A DNA stretch of 64,000 nt from Robertmurraya andreesenii (GCF_030813005.1 NZ_JAUSTU010000003.1:124001-188000), one strand, 5' to 3'. Shown: positions 25,959-35,093, numbered from the stretch's first letter. Notes: a model not told the origin generated them from the letters alone. A program made the numbers and translations.

Positions 25959-28900
25959 TTACCTATAAACAAAGAACAACCTTTCTTCGACAACCTTCCC
26001 TTTCGTAAGCGCTTCCCACACTTCCTTGTAAAAATGGATTTGACTTCGGTAAAATTCCTCCAGCTTGTCGAAATCCTCCGCGTTCGCCGGACGGTCTGTC
26101 TTATAATCAACTATCACCCAACCCGCTTCCGTCTGATAGACCAAATCAATGATCCCTTTTACAAGCACGGTCTCTGATTCAACCTGTCCGAGTAAACCAT
26201 AAAGGGGGTCATCTTTCGTAATTCTAAGGGAAAACGGAACCTCGGTGAATACCTGATCAGACTTCATCACCGCATCCCATATGTCCGTTTGCTGGAGCCT
26301 GCGAATGATTTCAATGACTTCTTCTTCCTTTTCTGAGGAATAATCATGCTTGGCTAAGGTTGCTTGAATAAAATGAGTCACGTCATGTCCTTTGACCACT
26401 TTTTCAAGAATCTCATGAACGACCGTTCCCCAGGTCAAGCCACCACCCTCATCTCGCTCGATCGTTATGATAGATGAGTAGTCCTTGTCCTTCGTTGGAC
26501 TCCAGTAGTCGAATGATTTCTTCTGTGCCGCATCAAGCCATGTGAGGGCATTTTCAGTTTTCCCACGATAATCATCAAGGGTAATAAGAACAGGTTCTGT
26601 AACACTTGCCTGCTCTACCTCCACCGTTTCCAATTCCTCGATCTCGCCTATTTCAAAAAGGATACTCCAAGGGTTTTTATTATTGTTCTTTGCGCTTGAG
26701 CTTAGGATCAATGCTTTTTCAGCACGTGTAGCTGCAACATAGATAATCCTAATTTCCTCCTCTGACAAATAGCGAAGCTCCTCCGCCTTGACCTCGGACC
26801 AGCCAGTCGGTATCGCTACCTCCTTATCCTGAAAACCATTCCGCACCGTATAGGCAAAGTACCCCTTCGATTCACTGTCTTCCCTTTTTATATGCTTGTT
26901 TAAGAAGGCCTCTGGCTGCACAAGCTTAGCCGGGTGAGCAAGGAAAACTACGGGAGCCTCTAGTCCCTTTGCTTTATGGACATTCATGACCCGAACCGCA
27001 TCGGCGTCCTCTTCAATATTGAGGACAACGGTTTTCTCATACACCATTTCGGTTAATAAATCATACACCTCTTTAAAGGTGCTGTTCCCTCTCGCTTCTT
27101 GCTCTCGTAAAGAAGAGATCATCTGTAGCAAACTCTTAAAAGTGCGCTTACCTCTTTGATTTTTTAATAATAATGGGTAAAAGCCGACATCCTCCATGAT
27201 TTTTTCAATCGCTACCGTTGGTGTAAGGTCCCGAATCCACCTATGATAGGCTCGCATTTTGGCAAGCGACTGCTCCCATTTTCCCTTCACTTCAGCTGGG
27301 AGGGATTGTGGAATCTCAGCATACATCGAAAAGTAGCCATTTTCCTTTTTCCATTGGTACAATTCATTGTCACTGATTCCGAAGAACACCCCGCGTAAAG
27401 CAGCAACAAAGGCAACCTTGTCTGTCGGATCGATGAAAGCCTTGAGAAGAATGCTCAGCTCCTGAAATTCTTGCATTTTTCCGATCACAATCTCCCCACT
27501 AATGCTTACAGGAATCCCTAATGCCTCAATCGCTTCCGCATACGTTGCAATCCCATCATTGTATCTCGTTAAGACCATGAAGTCCTTTGCTTTAGAGCCG
27601 CGGTTGATTTGCTCCTTTATGCAGCCTGCGATATTGTTCGCATCCTCTAAGATAATCTCTTCTTTTTTGGAAAAATCCGCAGGGACAACCAATTGTTTCA
27701 CACCTGTTAAGCCCTCACCATGATCCTCATGATAGGAATGTAGAGGACGATAGGCTGCTTGATAAACCGTTTCCTCTTCAGGAAGATAACGACTGAACAC
27801 TGTATTCAGCTGCTTCGTGATCGAATCAAGTGTGCGGAAGTTCATCGTCAATTGAAGAACTTCTCCACCATGCGCTTCGATTAATTCCTTTACCCTGTTA
27901 TAGGTGTCAATATCAGCACGACGAAAACGATAAATGGCCTGCTTCGGATCGCCAACGACAAAAAGGGATCCTGCTCTTGGACGACAGCTTGTCCACACCG
28001 TTTCGCTCGTGTTTTCCCCTGTAAGATAGAACATAATTTCCGCTTGAATTGGATCGGTATCCTGAAATTCGTCAACTAAGAGGAATCGATACCGCTCCTG
28101 AAAATATTCCCTTACCTCTTGGTTATATTTCAATAATGAAGCGGCCCCAATTAATAAATCCTGAAAGTTTAAAAGGGATCGCTCTTTTTTCAAGCGCATA
28201 TACTCTTCGATCGCCCCTAAAAGAAAACGAGTCACATATGGATGACAATATTCCTTCCATGCCTCCATCAATGGCTTGACATTCATTTCGAAGCTTGTTG
28301 AGATTTTCTCCTCATAATACTTCGCATCCTCTTTCGATTCCCAGCGATTTAGTGTAGGCTTGAGCTTTTTATCAAAGAGGGCAAACACAGAAATAAGATC
28401 CTTTTCCTTTTTTGGATTGATGAATCTTGCCTTCTGAATCGCCGTCACAACAGCCTTTTGCAAGCTATCATAGCCCTTATCAGGCTCCGAATCAGGGATT
28501 ACCCTTTTTGCCTCCTGAACAAGGATCATGAAGGAATGAAAGGCTGCTTTCAAATCAGGCTTTTCAATCTCCTCTGTCACCCATTCGACATCAGGATACT
28601 CCTTCATTTCCCGCAGAATTTGAAAAAGATCATCCACAGGAATCCCGAGATCGTCCATGGATTCAAGCTCATGGGGCTGATTTTCCTGCAAGTTCTGCAA
28701 ATAGTAACTCCAAGCTTCCTCAAGTAAATCCAAATCAGCGGATTCCTCAAGCTCTTTAAAGTCCAAATCAAGATTCGCTTCAATTGGCCGTTCCCTAAGA
28801 AGCCGTGCACAAAAGGAATGAACGGTACCCAAATAACAGCGCTCTATATTTTGCAAAGCCTCTGATAGTCTTGCTCTAATTTCCTCATCAGCTTCATTCT

Positions 28901-29138
28901 TCCAGGTTGTCTCGAGTACAGATTGAAAGCGGACCTTTAGCTCATCGGCTGCTTTCCTTGTAAAGGTGATTGCGACGATATGTTCAATCTTACTTGTCCC
29001 TGTATATATGAGGTTGACCATCCGATCGACCAAGCTAGTTGTCTTCCCGGAGCCTGCCCCCGCTTCCACAAGGAAATTCGTTTGCAAATCATGCTTGATT
29101 TTGTCACGTGCTGTCTGGTCCACAATCACCTTAGTCAT
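25959..29138 (-). CDS. AddA-like UvrD helicase with C-terminal RecB-type nuclease
   Basis: 1059 residues, clearly shorter than classical AddA (about 1230). SF1A helicase motifs are complete: AGAGSGKT (I), AITFTRKAADEL (Ia), VDEFQDTDPIQ (II), VGDPKQAIYRFRRAD (III), TMNFRT (IV), MNVHKAKGLE (V), VAATRAEKAL (VI). The C-terminal PD-(D/E)XK nuclease has the His in WGTVVHEILEK, GIIDLVYQT and VIVDYKTDRP. The pair probably unwinds and degrades double-strand ends. ATG at 29138 overlaps the upstream gene by 8 bp (ATGACTAA), showing tight coupling. Whether it replaces or adds to a standard AddAB cannot be told from this window. Confidence 0.88.
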   Translation of the reverse strand: MTKVIVDQTARDKIKHDLQTNFLVEAGAGSGKTTSLVDRMVNLIYTGTSKIEHIVAITFTRKAADELKVRFQSVLETTWKNEADEEIRARLSEALQNIERCYLGTVHSFCARLLRERPIEANLDLDFKELEESADLDLLEEAWSYYLQNLQENQPHELESMDDLGIPVDDLFQILREMKEYPDVEWVTEEIEKPDLKAAFHSFMILVQEAKRVIPDSEPDKGYDSLQKAVVTAIQKARFINPKKEKDLISVFALFDKKLKPTLNRWESKEDAKYYEEKISTSFEMNVKPLMEAWKEYCHPYVTRFLLGAIEEYMRLKKERSLLNFQDLLIGAASLLKYNQEVREYFQERYRFLLVDEFQDTDPIQAEIMFYLTGENTSETVWTSCRPRAGSLFVVGDPKQAIYRFRRADIDTYNRVKELIEAHGGEVLQLTMNFRTLDSITKQLNTVFSRYLPEEETVYQAAYRPLHSYHEDHGEGLTGVKQLVVPADFSKKEEIILEDANNIAGCIKEQINRGSKAKDFMVLTRYNDGIATYAEAIEALGIPVSISGEIVIGKMQEFQELSILLKAFIDPTDKVAFVAALRGVFFGISDNELYQWKKENGYFSMYAEIPQSLPAEVKGKWEQSLAKMRAYHRWIRDLTPTVAIEKIMEDVGFYPLLLKNQRGKRTFKSLLQMISSLREQEARGNSTFKEVYDLLTEMVYEKTVVLNIEEDADAVRVMNVHKAKGLEAPVVFLAHPAKLVQPEAFLNKHIKREDSESKGYFAYTVRNGFQDKEVAIPTGWSEVKAEELRYLSEEEIRIIYVAATRAEKALILSSSAKNNNKNPWSILFEIGEIEELETVEVEQASVTEPVLITLDDYRGKTENALTWLDAAQKKSFDYWSPTKDKDYSSIITIERDEGGGLTWGTVVHEILEKVVKGHDVTHFIQATLAKHDYSSEKEEEVIEIIRRLQQTDIWDAVMKSDQVFTEVPFSLRITKDDPLYGLLGQVESETVLVKGIIDLVYQTEAGWVIVDYKTDRPANAEDFDKLEEFYRSQIHFYKEVWEALTKGKVVEERLFFVYR

Positions 29139-32118
29139 AGGCCCTAACCCCCTTAAATCGTCCAAGCTCTTCTCTCTTTTTGTCCGTTTGCTTCATTTCC
29201 AAAATATCCTTGTCATAAAAGGCCCGTCTACAGACCGTTTTAAAATCGCAAAACTTACAGTCATTTTCATCATCAGTCATCGTGAACGTCCCCGATTTAA
29301 GAACATCGATTAATCGTTCCAGGATATCGGCGCCATTCGTCCGTACTATTTTGTCCTGCTTGCGGACAACCCTTTTTGCGAGTCCCTTCACCGTTGGAAA
29401 ATAATAAGCACTCTCCTGAACAGTGCCTGCTTCAAGACCGAGATGCTGCTCGATAGCTAGAGCATACAGCATATGCTGGAGCTGACGGCCCCCTTTAAAA
29501 ACCTTTTGATTCTCATAGCCATAGGTGCTTCCTGTTTTATAGTCGAGAATATGGAGATGACCGGTGCTAGACTTATCAACCCGGTCAATTTTCCCGGCCA
29601 CCTGAATCGTAGCTCCAGAGGGAAGGGTGACAACAGCTGGCTTATGCTCCCCAAGTCCAAAGGTATACTCGAAATATAATGGCTCGTACGATTCAGAATG
29701 CTGCTCTTCTTCTTTTAAGAAAATATGACAACATTCCAGGATATCCTTAACCTCCTTATCAAAAATCCGCTCACTTGGAGGAGGAATTAGTTCTCTTTGC
29801 TTTTGAATCAGCTCATTCGCCATCCTGTAGATTTTTTCCTCATGCTGCTCAAGAGACGGCTTTTCTCCTTGAATTTCCTTATAAAAATTCTCAAAAATAC
29901 TATGCAACAAGCTTCCCCTTGTCGCTGCATCCAACCATTTATAAGAGTCATACTCGACTGATTCAATTGGACGGACCCTGAGAACATCCTGAAGGAAATA
30001 CGAATAAGGACATTTGGCGATCATCTCAAGCTTCGCGGCAGAGACAAGGGCATCCTTATTCACCCGAGGGTCCAATTCCCCTTCCTCCATCTCTACCAGA
30101 CCGTCAAATTCGGTGAAATCCGCTCCTGCTCGATAGGCTTCAGCCTCTAACCCAACCTTCAAATTAGGAAGGGCTTTTAGCAATGAGCCATCGATGACAC
30201 TAAAAGCTTCAACGAAAAGCTTTTGGTTCCAATAATCCTTCGTTTCTAGAATTTCATCTCGAGTTAAAGCCGATGGAAGGGTACGTAACGTCTTGAAATC
30301 TGCTTCCTTATTCCCTGTTGCATATCGGTAGCATTGCAGAAATAAATGGGCAGGGCTCACCGCACGATTATCGAGAATGTCAAAGCTACAGTAGCTAACC
30401 GTCACAGAACCTCTTGTATGTGCTAAAACCTGCAGCATTAAATAAAGAATTTCTCGTCCAGAATTTTGTAAAATCGGGATTTTCCTGCCCAGTTCTCTTC
30501 TTTCTGTATCTAATAATAGTGGATCCTCACTCGCTCTTCCTGGGAAGCTACGGTTATCCAGACCGACGACAAACACATTCGGACGAGCGTGATAAACCCC
30601 CGATTTGTAGGACGCTACATGGAGGTGACCCGGCATGGGCTTTGACTGGAGAATCCGAATGGAAAGAAGCAGATCCTTAATCTTCTCAAACACTTCAAAA
30701 CGTGAACTCGTCTCATTGGCAAAAGGAATGATCTTCTCCATCGTTTCCAAAAGGGCTGTTTTTCCAATTTCATGAAGACTACCATTTGTTGAGCCATAGT
30801 TTTTTAACAGAGTATGAATTCCCTCTAAGGTCTCTTGATAATTCAACGTACTCTCATCGTTTGGCAAGCGTTTGAAGACGCCAGCAAACCATTTTGACAA
30901 CCAGTTCAGATCATGGAGCTGTTTGTTCAAGTAATCCTTTCGTTCGCCATTCTCCAAGGTATCGATCATTGCTTGTAGGTTCACAATCTCTTCCTTTATG
31001 ATCGTGAGGTAGCGTTCCTTGCCCCAGCCAATCTGCAAATCTCGTAAATATCCTGCTATTTTTGCCCGACTAGGTGCCTCTTCCCCGAGCTCAAGTAAGC
31101 CTTCTTGTAATAAGTAGAGAAATGGCTGAACACTATAATTGGATTGAATCCAATTAAGGATTCCGCTTACGAGTCGGCCAGGACGACTAAAAGAAATCGG
31201 TAATCCTTCGCCAAAGGTTACTTGAATATTTACGCTCTGTGCCAGATGATAGATGAGGGTCACATATCGGTCTGGATTGGTGTAAAAGAGTACATAATCA
31301 TCAAGCCTCGTTCCCGCTGATTTGATTCTCTCAAACACTTCCTTCAATTCAAGCTCTTCCGTTTTTGCCGAAAAGAAGGAAAGATTCGGTTCTTCATTTG
31401 CATGCTCCAAATCATAAATATAGCTTAGAGGTGAAGCGTCACCCCAAGAAATTGCGGATAGGCTTGTCCGCTCTGGAATTTGAATGCCCCGAACCTGATC
31501 CACGGGCAGCTTATGGCTATTTTCCGGCAATATCAATCTTAAGAACTCTTCCTCCAAATAACTCAATCTCAAATCGGATTGAAGGAAAAAGATCTGATGT
31601 TCAGAAGCTTTAGCATGTTGGATGGCGGTCCGAAGCATCCCTGCTTCATCCGTTAACTCTTTTGATTCCAGCATGGCTTCGTATTTTTCAAGAATGATAG
31701 AGATATCTTTTGCTTTTTCTTTACTTAAGAAGGCCTTCAAAGGGAAATCGTCCTTTGTGTAGCCTGCCATACGAAGCTCTTGAATCGCCCGATAGATGGA
31801 TTTGCTGAAGGACGGCGTAATTTCCATTCCTGAAAAATAGTGAAGGCTCCCTGTCTCCTTTATTTCTACTAGAAGGGAATAGATCATTTGTTCAGCGACA
31901 ATGGAATCTAGAACACTTGTTGGTCCCCCTGTAAGAGCAACCACTTCAGCAGCTAAATCATAAACCGTTTTATATTTAAGATTGATGGAGGAATAACCCA
32001 TTAAGTTATAGGCTTGATTGATTTGTTCTCCAATGGAGTACGAGTCAACCACCACAATTTTCTCTTGAATGGGGTATTTCACACACCAATTGTGCAAGGC
32101 TTCTAGTAATGACTTCAT
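29131..32118 (-). CDS. AddB-like nuclease subunit lacking a Walker A motif
   Basis: 995 residues (classical AddB about 1160). The C-terminal nuclease carries a cysteine in KCPYSYFLQDVL, the catalytic LDYKTGS with upstream GKIDRVD, and CKFCDFKTVC, i.e. the C...C-x2-C-x5-C arrangement that holds a 4Fe-4S cluster in AddB. Conserved inactive-helicase pieces are present (VFVVGLDNRSFPGRASEDPLLLD). The N-terminus (VVVDSYSIGEQINQAY) has no GxGKT, so unlike B. subtilis AddB no nucleotide site is visible. ATG at 32118 follows GAGGAGG at 6 nt. It is the first gene of a two-gene operon. Confidence 0.83.
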   Translation of the reverse strand: MKSLLEALHNWCVKYPIQEKIVVVDSYSIGEQINQAYNLMGYSSINLKYKTVYDLAAEVVALTGGPTSVLDSIVAEQMIYSLLVEIKETGSLHYFSGMEITPSFSKSIYRAIQELRMAGYTKDDFPLKAFLSKEKAKDISIILEKYEAMLESKELTDEAGMLRTAIQHAKASEHQIFFLQSDLRLSYLEEEFLRLILPENSHKLPVDQVRGIQIPERTSLSAISWGDASPLSYIYDLEHANEEPNLSFFSAKTEELELKEVFERIKSAGTRLDDYVLFYTNPDRYVTLIYHLAQSVNIQVTFGEGLPISFSRPGRLVSGILNWIQSNYSVQPFLYLLQEGLLELGEEAPSRAKIAGYLRDLQIGWGKERYLTIIKEEIVNLQAMIDTLENGERKDYLNKQLHDLNWLSKWFAGVFKRLPNDESTLNYQETLEGIHTLLKNYGSTNGSLHEIGKTALLETMEKIIPFANETSSRFEVFEKIKDLLLSIRILQSKPMPGHLHVASYKSGVYHARPNVFVVGLDNRSFPGRASEDPLLLDTERRELGRKIPILQNSGREILYLMLQVLAHTRGSVTVSYCSFDILDNRAVSPAHLFLQCYRYATGNKEADFKTLRTLPSALTRDEILETKDYWNQKLFVEAFSVIDGSLLKALPNLKVGLEAEAYRAGADFTEFDGLVEMEEGELDPRVNKDALVSAAKLEMIAKCPYSYFLQDVLRVRPIESVEYDSYKWLDAATRGSLLHSIFENFYKEIQGEKPSLEQHEEKIYRMANELIQKQRELIPPPSERIFDKEVKDILECCHIFLKEEEQHSESYEPLYFEYTFGLGEHKPAVVTLPSGATIQVAGKIDRVDKSSTGHLHILDYKTGSTYGYENQKVFKGGRQLQHMLYALAIEQHLGLEAGTVQESAYYFPTVKGLAKRVVRKQDKIVRTNGADILERLIDVLKSGTFTMTDDENDCKFCDFKTVCRRAFYDKDILEMKQTDKKREELGRFKGVRAYD

Positions 32119-32303
32119 CCTTAACCTCCTCATAATTCCTACTTTCATTATCCCACGAATCTGTGATGTTTCAAACAACAAAACCGAACGAATGTTTCCA
32201 TTTTACTTTTTCGTGCCTGAACGCGATATTTCCTTCTTTTTTTCGACGATTAGGAGAGAAAAATAACTTTCTTTGCCGAATGAATACTTGTTTTGTCACA
32301 CGG

Positions 32304-32330
32304 GTAGGAGTTTCCCGTTTCGTCACGAAT
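32304..32330 (+). promoter_or_regulatory. Candidate SigH promoter of racA
   Basis: GTAGGAGTT (32304-32312), 11-bp spacer, CACGAAT (32324-32330), close to the RnAGGAwWW-N11/12-RnnGAAT SigH consensus. racA is SigH-dependent in B. subtilis. About 25 bp before the TTG start. Confidence 0.5.
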
Positions 32331-32354
32331 TGAATCATTAAAGGAGTGAGAGCA

Positions 32355-32855
32355 TTGAATACAGGCGCAGTTTCAAAGCTATTAGGGGTATCTTCTAGTA
32401 CGATTCAAAGATGGGTCAAGCACTTGGGATTAGAAATGGAGCGCAATGAATTTGGCCATTTCATCTATACGGAAGAGGATATTTCCATGCTGAAGGAATT
32501 TAAGGAGCAAATTCAAAAAGGGGTGCCAGTGCAAGAGATTCAAATCAAGCGACAAACCCGAAGAGGAAGCGTCAAAGTTCAAGAAAGACCGATCGGCCAT
32601 CTGCAGCTATTAGAGAGAATAAAAAGAATGGAAAGAGCTCTTGATGACAAAGCGGATTCTGTTGTTACCTATCAGCTTCTTCAGCATAGACGGGAAATTG
32701 AAGAGCTAAGAAACCAAATTCAGCAGCTTCAGCAGCTCATAGATAAAAACCTCTCCATTCACGAAGAACCACCAAGTACTCCGACCCACCTCAAACCGAG
32801 CGAACCAATCAAGCACAAGAAAAAAATGAGAATTCGCAGTCTGTTTGGCTTTTAA
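32355..32855 (+). CDS. racA: RacA, polar chromosome-anchoring protein
   Basis: 166 residues. MerR-like N-terminal helix-turn-helix (MNTGAVSKLLGVSSSTIQRWVKHLGLEMERNEFGHF pattern, 1-60), then a flexible basic stretch, a coiled coil (about 90-135, LLERIKRMERALDDK, REIEELRNQIQQLQQL) and a basic tail ending SLFGF. This is the domain order and size of B. subtilis RacA, which binds origin-proximal DNA and ties it to DivIVA at the pole during axial-filament formation. TTG at 32355 is chosen because AAAGGAG lies 8 nt upstream. It supports a sporulating host. Confidence 0.88.
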   Translation: MNTGAVSKLLGVSSSTIQRWVKHLGLEMERNEFGHFIYTEEDISMLKEFKEQIQKGVPVQEIQIKRQTRRGSVKVQERPIGHLQLLERIKRMERALDDKADSVVTYQLLQHRREIEELRNQIQQLQQLIDKNLSIHEEPPSTPTHLKPSEPIKHKKKMRIRSLFGF

Positions 32856-32857
32856 TT

Positions 32858-32901
32858 GACCTCATTTAGCTTTAGATTAAAAAACAACTATAAATGAGGT
32901 C
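32858..32901. terminator. Convergent hairpin between racA and the putative RHH gene
   Basis: 11-bp perfect arms GACCTCATTTA / TAAATGAGGTC separated by 22 nt; the right arm overlaps the 3' end of the minus-strand gene. No long T-run directly follows, so termination is likely but not certain. Confidence 0.5.
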
Positions 32902-33085
32902 TCTTGTTCAATTTTTGTTTCATCATCACCTCGTGAGATTTATCAATAATGTCACTTAATACATCGCCTTTATGCACTTTTCCGATCTTCGTGTTTTCCT
33001 GATAAAATTCCACAATTTCATTCAGCTTCTTGATGGTCTCTACAGATACTCTTACATTCAACTGACTTTTATCCTGATTTGCCAA
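32888..33085 (-). CDS. Small putative ribbon-helix-helix DNA-binding protein
   Basis: 65 residues from TTG at 33085 (AAGGAG 9 nt upstream); the longer frame from ATG 33106 reads through this ribosome site and is less likely. After a short polar lead, SQLNVRVSVETIKKLNEIV gives a beta strand and helix A, and KVHKGDVLSDIIDKSHEVMM gives helix B, the order of Arc/MetJ/CopG-type proteins. Such proteins bind short repeated operators as dimers side by side. Seven octamer repeats with 10-11 bp phasing lie right upstream (33108-33179), so self-repression is the natural reading; a centromere-like role is the bolder one. Confidence 0.68.
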   Translation of the reverse strand: MANQDKSQLNVRVSVETIKKLNEIVEFYQENTKIGKVHKGDVLSDIIDKSHEVMMKQKLNKRPHL

Positions 33086-33107
33086 TGAAAACAACTCCTT
33101 GTACATT

Positions 33108-33179
33108 TGCTATCAAGCGCTAGCATAATGCTATCACCCTGCTAGTAATTTGCTATCACATTGCTAGCAGATGCTAGCA
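33108..33179. repeat. Seven phased octamer repeats (iterons), consensus TGCTAKCA
   Basis: Copies start at 33108, 33118, 33129, 33140, 33151, 33162 and 33172: TGCTATCA, CGCTAGCA, TGCTATCA, TGCTAGTA, TGCTATCA, TGCTAGCA, TGCTAGCA. Start-to-start distances are 10, 11, 11, 11, 11 and 10 bp, placing all on one face of the helix. TATCA and TAGNA versions alternate in the first six. A reversed partial copy (TCATAGCA) follows at 33188-33195. Confidence 0.93.
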
Positions 33180-33218
33180 CAAATTTATCATAGCATAAAA
33201 CCCATATTAGTGAACAAA

Positions 33219-33245
33219 CAAAAAAGCACTCTAAAAACCGAGTGC
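33219..33245 (-). terminator. Terminator of the SCP2 gene
   Basis: GCACTC / GAGTGC stem (perfect, 8-nt loop) followed by six T on the minus strand. Confidence 0.85.
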
Positions 33246-33256
33246 CGTCTGTATTC

Positions 33257-33583
33257 CTATTGATATTTCTTCACGATTTCTTGAAGTTTCAAAGCTAATC
33301 CGAGATTCCCGTCTACTCTTAACCCGCCTGTCATAAATGCCATAGTCGTATTTAGGTCATCCTTTAATAGCTTTGAAAAATTCTTATCCGAAGTCTTTAA
33401 GGTCACCTGTGGCTCATGCGGAGTTCCATCCGCAACAGAAATCTGTCCTGCTGCAAGAACAATTTGTAAGATCCCGCTTTCCTCTAGGTTAATTTGAAAA
33501 ACTCGATCCTTTTCATCCTTAATATGCTCTGGATTCGCATTGATTTTGCTAATGAGTTCATCTAGCTCTGCTCTTACACCCAT
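33257..33583 (-). CDS. SCP2 sterol-binding domain protein
   Basis: 108 residues forming one SCP2 lipid-carrier domain: FQINLEESGILQIVLAAG, HEPQVTLKTSDKNFSKLL and FMTGGLRVDGNLGLALKLQ are the conserved strands and the helix before the hydrophobic pocket. SCP2 proteins bind acyl chains, acyl-CoAs or other lipids. There is no signal peptide. Stand-alone gene with its own terminator and a GGGGGAAG ribosome site. It could serve the acyl-CoA enzymes at 36.9-42.2 kb, but nothing except proximity suggests that. Confidence 0.85.
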   Translation of the reverse strand: MGVRAELDELISKINANPEHIKDEKDRVFQINLEESGILQIVLAAGQISVADGTPHEPQVTLKTSDKNFSKLLKDDLNTTMAFMTGGLRVDGNLGLALKLQEIVKKYQ

Positions 33584-33670
33584 CTCTCTTCCCCCTGTAT
33601 CTATGTAGTCATACCCTTGTTTATTATTTCATATTTTTCCTAATATTTCAATAACACTCTACAAGGAGGG

Positions 33671-34117
33671 CTAGGAGGGTTGAGCATTGCGGCCAAAAAC
33701 AATGTACCTTTGTCCTAAATAATTGAAGACCGTATATAGAACTGCACCCATTAAAACGGAAAAATCTTTTTTAGAAAGAAGTTCTAGGGATGGAATGGAC
33801 CGAGCAAGCATAGGACTAAGTGAGTAGGCTATAAAATAGCAAAGCAAGATGACCGCAATGAAGCGAATCCCTCCAGCCATATAAGAGACATCACTCCTGA
33901 AGGTAAAGGCGCGATTTAAGATAAAGCTGCAGATGGCACCTACACAATTACCAATGAATGTTGACATCCAATAGCCTTGCCCCAGCCCATGCAAGACAAT
34001 AAACGTAACCGAAAGCCCAATCATGGTGTTCAGGACCCCGACGAGAAGGAAGCGCATAAACGAATTAGTTTGACTTGAGAATTTTTCGGTAATCCTTCGC
34101 ATAGCCTTCACTATCAC
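33671..34117 (-). CDS. GtrA-family membrane protein
   Basis: 148 residues with four membrane spans: FMRFLLVGVLNTMIGLSVTF, WMSTFIGNCVGAICSFILN, FIAVILLCYFIAYSLS and VLMGAVLYTVFNYLGQRYIVF. NRAFTFRS between spans 2 and 3 and the terminal NYLGQRYIVF are GtrA signatures. GtrA proteins help move polyprenyl-linked sugars across the membrane. The start is uncertain: GTG at 34117 has only a weak ribosome site, and an ATG at 34102 is the alternative. It overlaps the glycosyltransferase gene, its natural partner. Confidence 0.85.
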   Translation of the reverse strand: MIVKAMRRITEKFSSQTNSFMRFLLVGVLNTMIGLSVTFIVLHGLGQGYWMSTFIGNCVGAICSFILNRAFTFRSDVSYMAGGIRFIAVILLCYFIAYSLSPMLARSIPSLELLSKKDFSVLMGAVLYTVFNYLGQRYIVFGRNAQPS

Positions 34118-35093
34118 TCTCTTTTATTGGCAAGGTCAATGGGGAATGATAAGCATCGAACTCAACAATATATTTCGGGCGCCTTTTCACTTCCTTATAG
34201 ATCTTCCCGATGTACTCACCAACGAGCCCCACGGCAATCAGCTGAAGTCCGCCAATCAACCAAATCGAAGTAATAATCGACGTCCAGCCAAGCTCGGTAT
34301 TGCCGAAAAATTTTAATAAGAAGAAATAAAGTGCAAATAACAGACTTGTAAAAAAAGAAAAACACCCGATAAACAACACAAACCGAATCGGCTTTATCGA
34401 AAAGGAAGTAATCCCATCAAAAGCAAAGGAAAGCATTTTTCTAATGGGATATTTCGTTACACCAGCCAGCCTTTCCTTCCGATCGTAATACACGCTGGTC
34501 GATTTAAATCCAATTAATGGAACAATTCCTCGCAAAAATAGGTTCATTTCCTCAAATCGTTCGAGCTCCATGACTGCCCTTCTGCTCATTAAACGGAAAT
34601 CAGCATGGTTATAGACAAGCTCCACTCCCATAGATTTCATCATTTTATAGAATCCTTGAGCCGTTGTCCTCTTAAAAAAGGTATCGGAGCTTCTACTCTT
34701 TCTCACCCCGTACACAATTTCATAGCCTTCGTTATACCTCTCGAGAAAATCCTTTATCACATTGATGTCGTCCTGCAAGTCCGCATCGATCGTCACGATA
34801 CAATCCGATTTCACCTTCACTGTGAAGAGACCTGCAAGCAGTGCATTTTGATGGCCAACATTACGGGAAAGCTTTAGTCCCTTAATATATTCATTTTTTA
34901 GCATTTCCTTATAAATATAGTTCCAGGTTCGATCCTTGCTTCCGTCATCAACAAAGAGAATTCTGCTATCAGCTGCGACGATTTCTTCTTTGACCATCTC
35001 ATCCATTAAACTCTTCAATTCTGAAAAAGTATATGGCAGGATATCCTCTTCGTTATAGCAAGGGACGACGATTGTGAGTACTGGCTTCTTCAT
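34065..35093 (-). CDS. Family 2 glycosyltransferase (DPM1/GtrB type, YkoT-like)
   Basis: 342 residues. The GT-A domain (1-230) starts LTIVVPCYNEEDILP and has the metal-binding DADLQDD and the conserved SRNVGHQNALLAG; two C-terminal membrane spans follow (FVLFIGCFSFFTSLLFALYF, GGLQLIAVGLVGEYIGKIYKE). This is the layout of enzymes that load a sugar from a nucleotide donor onto undecaprenyl phosphate. With GtrA and the large membrane protein upstream it makes a three-gene set for adding a sugar to an envelope polymer. GGAGGG ribosome site. Confidence 0.9.
   Translation of the reverse strand: MKKPVLTIVVPCYNEEDILPYTFSELKSLMDEMVKEEIVAADSRILFVDDGSKDRTWNYIYKEMLKNEYIKGLKLSRNVGHQNALLAGLFTVKVKSDCIVTIDADLQDDINVIKDFLERYNEGYEIVYGVRKSRSSDTFFKRTTAQGFYKMMKSMGVELVYNHADFRLMSRRAVMELERFEEMNLFLRGIVPLIGFKSTSVYYDRKERLAGVTKYPIRKMLSFAFDGITSFSIKPIRFVLFIGCFSFFTSLLFALYFFLLKFFGNTELGWTSIITSIWLIGGLQLIAVGLVGEYIGKIYKEVKRRPKYIVEFDAYHSPLTLPIKESDSEGYAKDYRKILKSN

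Noticed and set aside
33108..33179. CRISPR array
   Set aside because: Repeats are 8 bp with 2-3 bp between them; no 24-40 bp repeats, unique spacers or cas genes.
33108..33179. Plasmid-type replication origin iterons
   Set aside because: No Rep gene, DnaA boxes or plasmid genes nearby; flanks are ordinary chromosomal genes.
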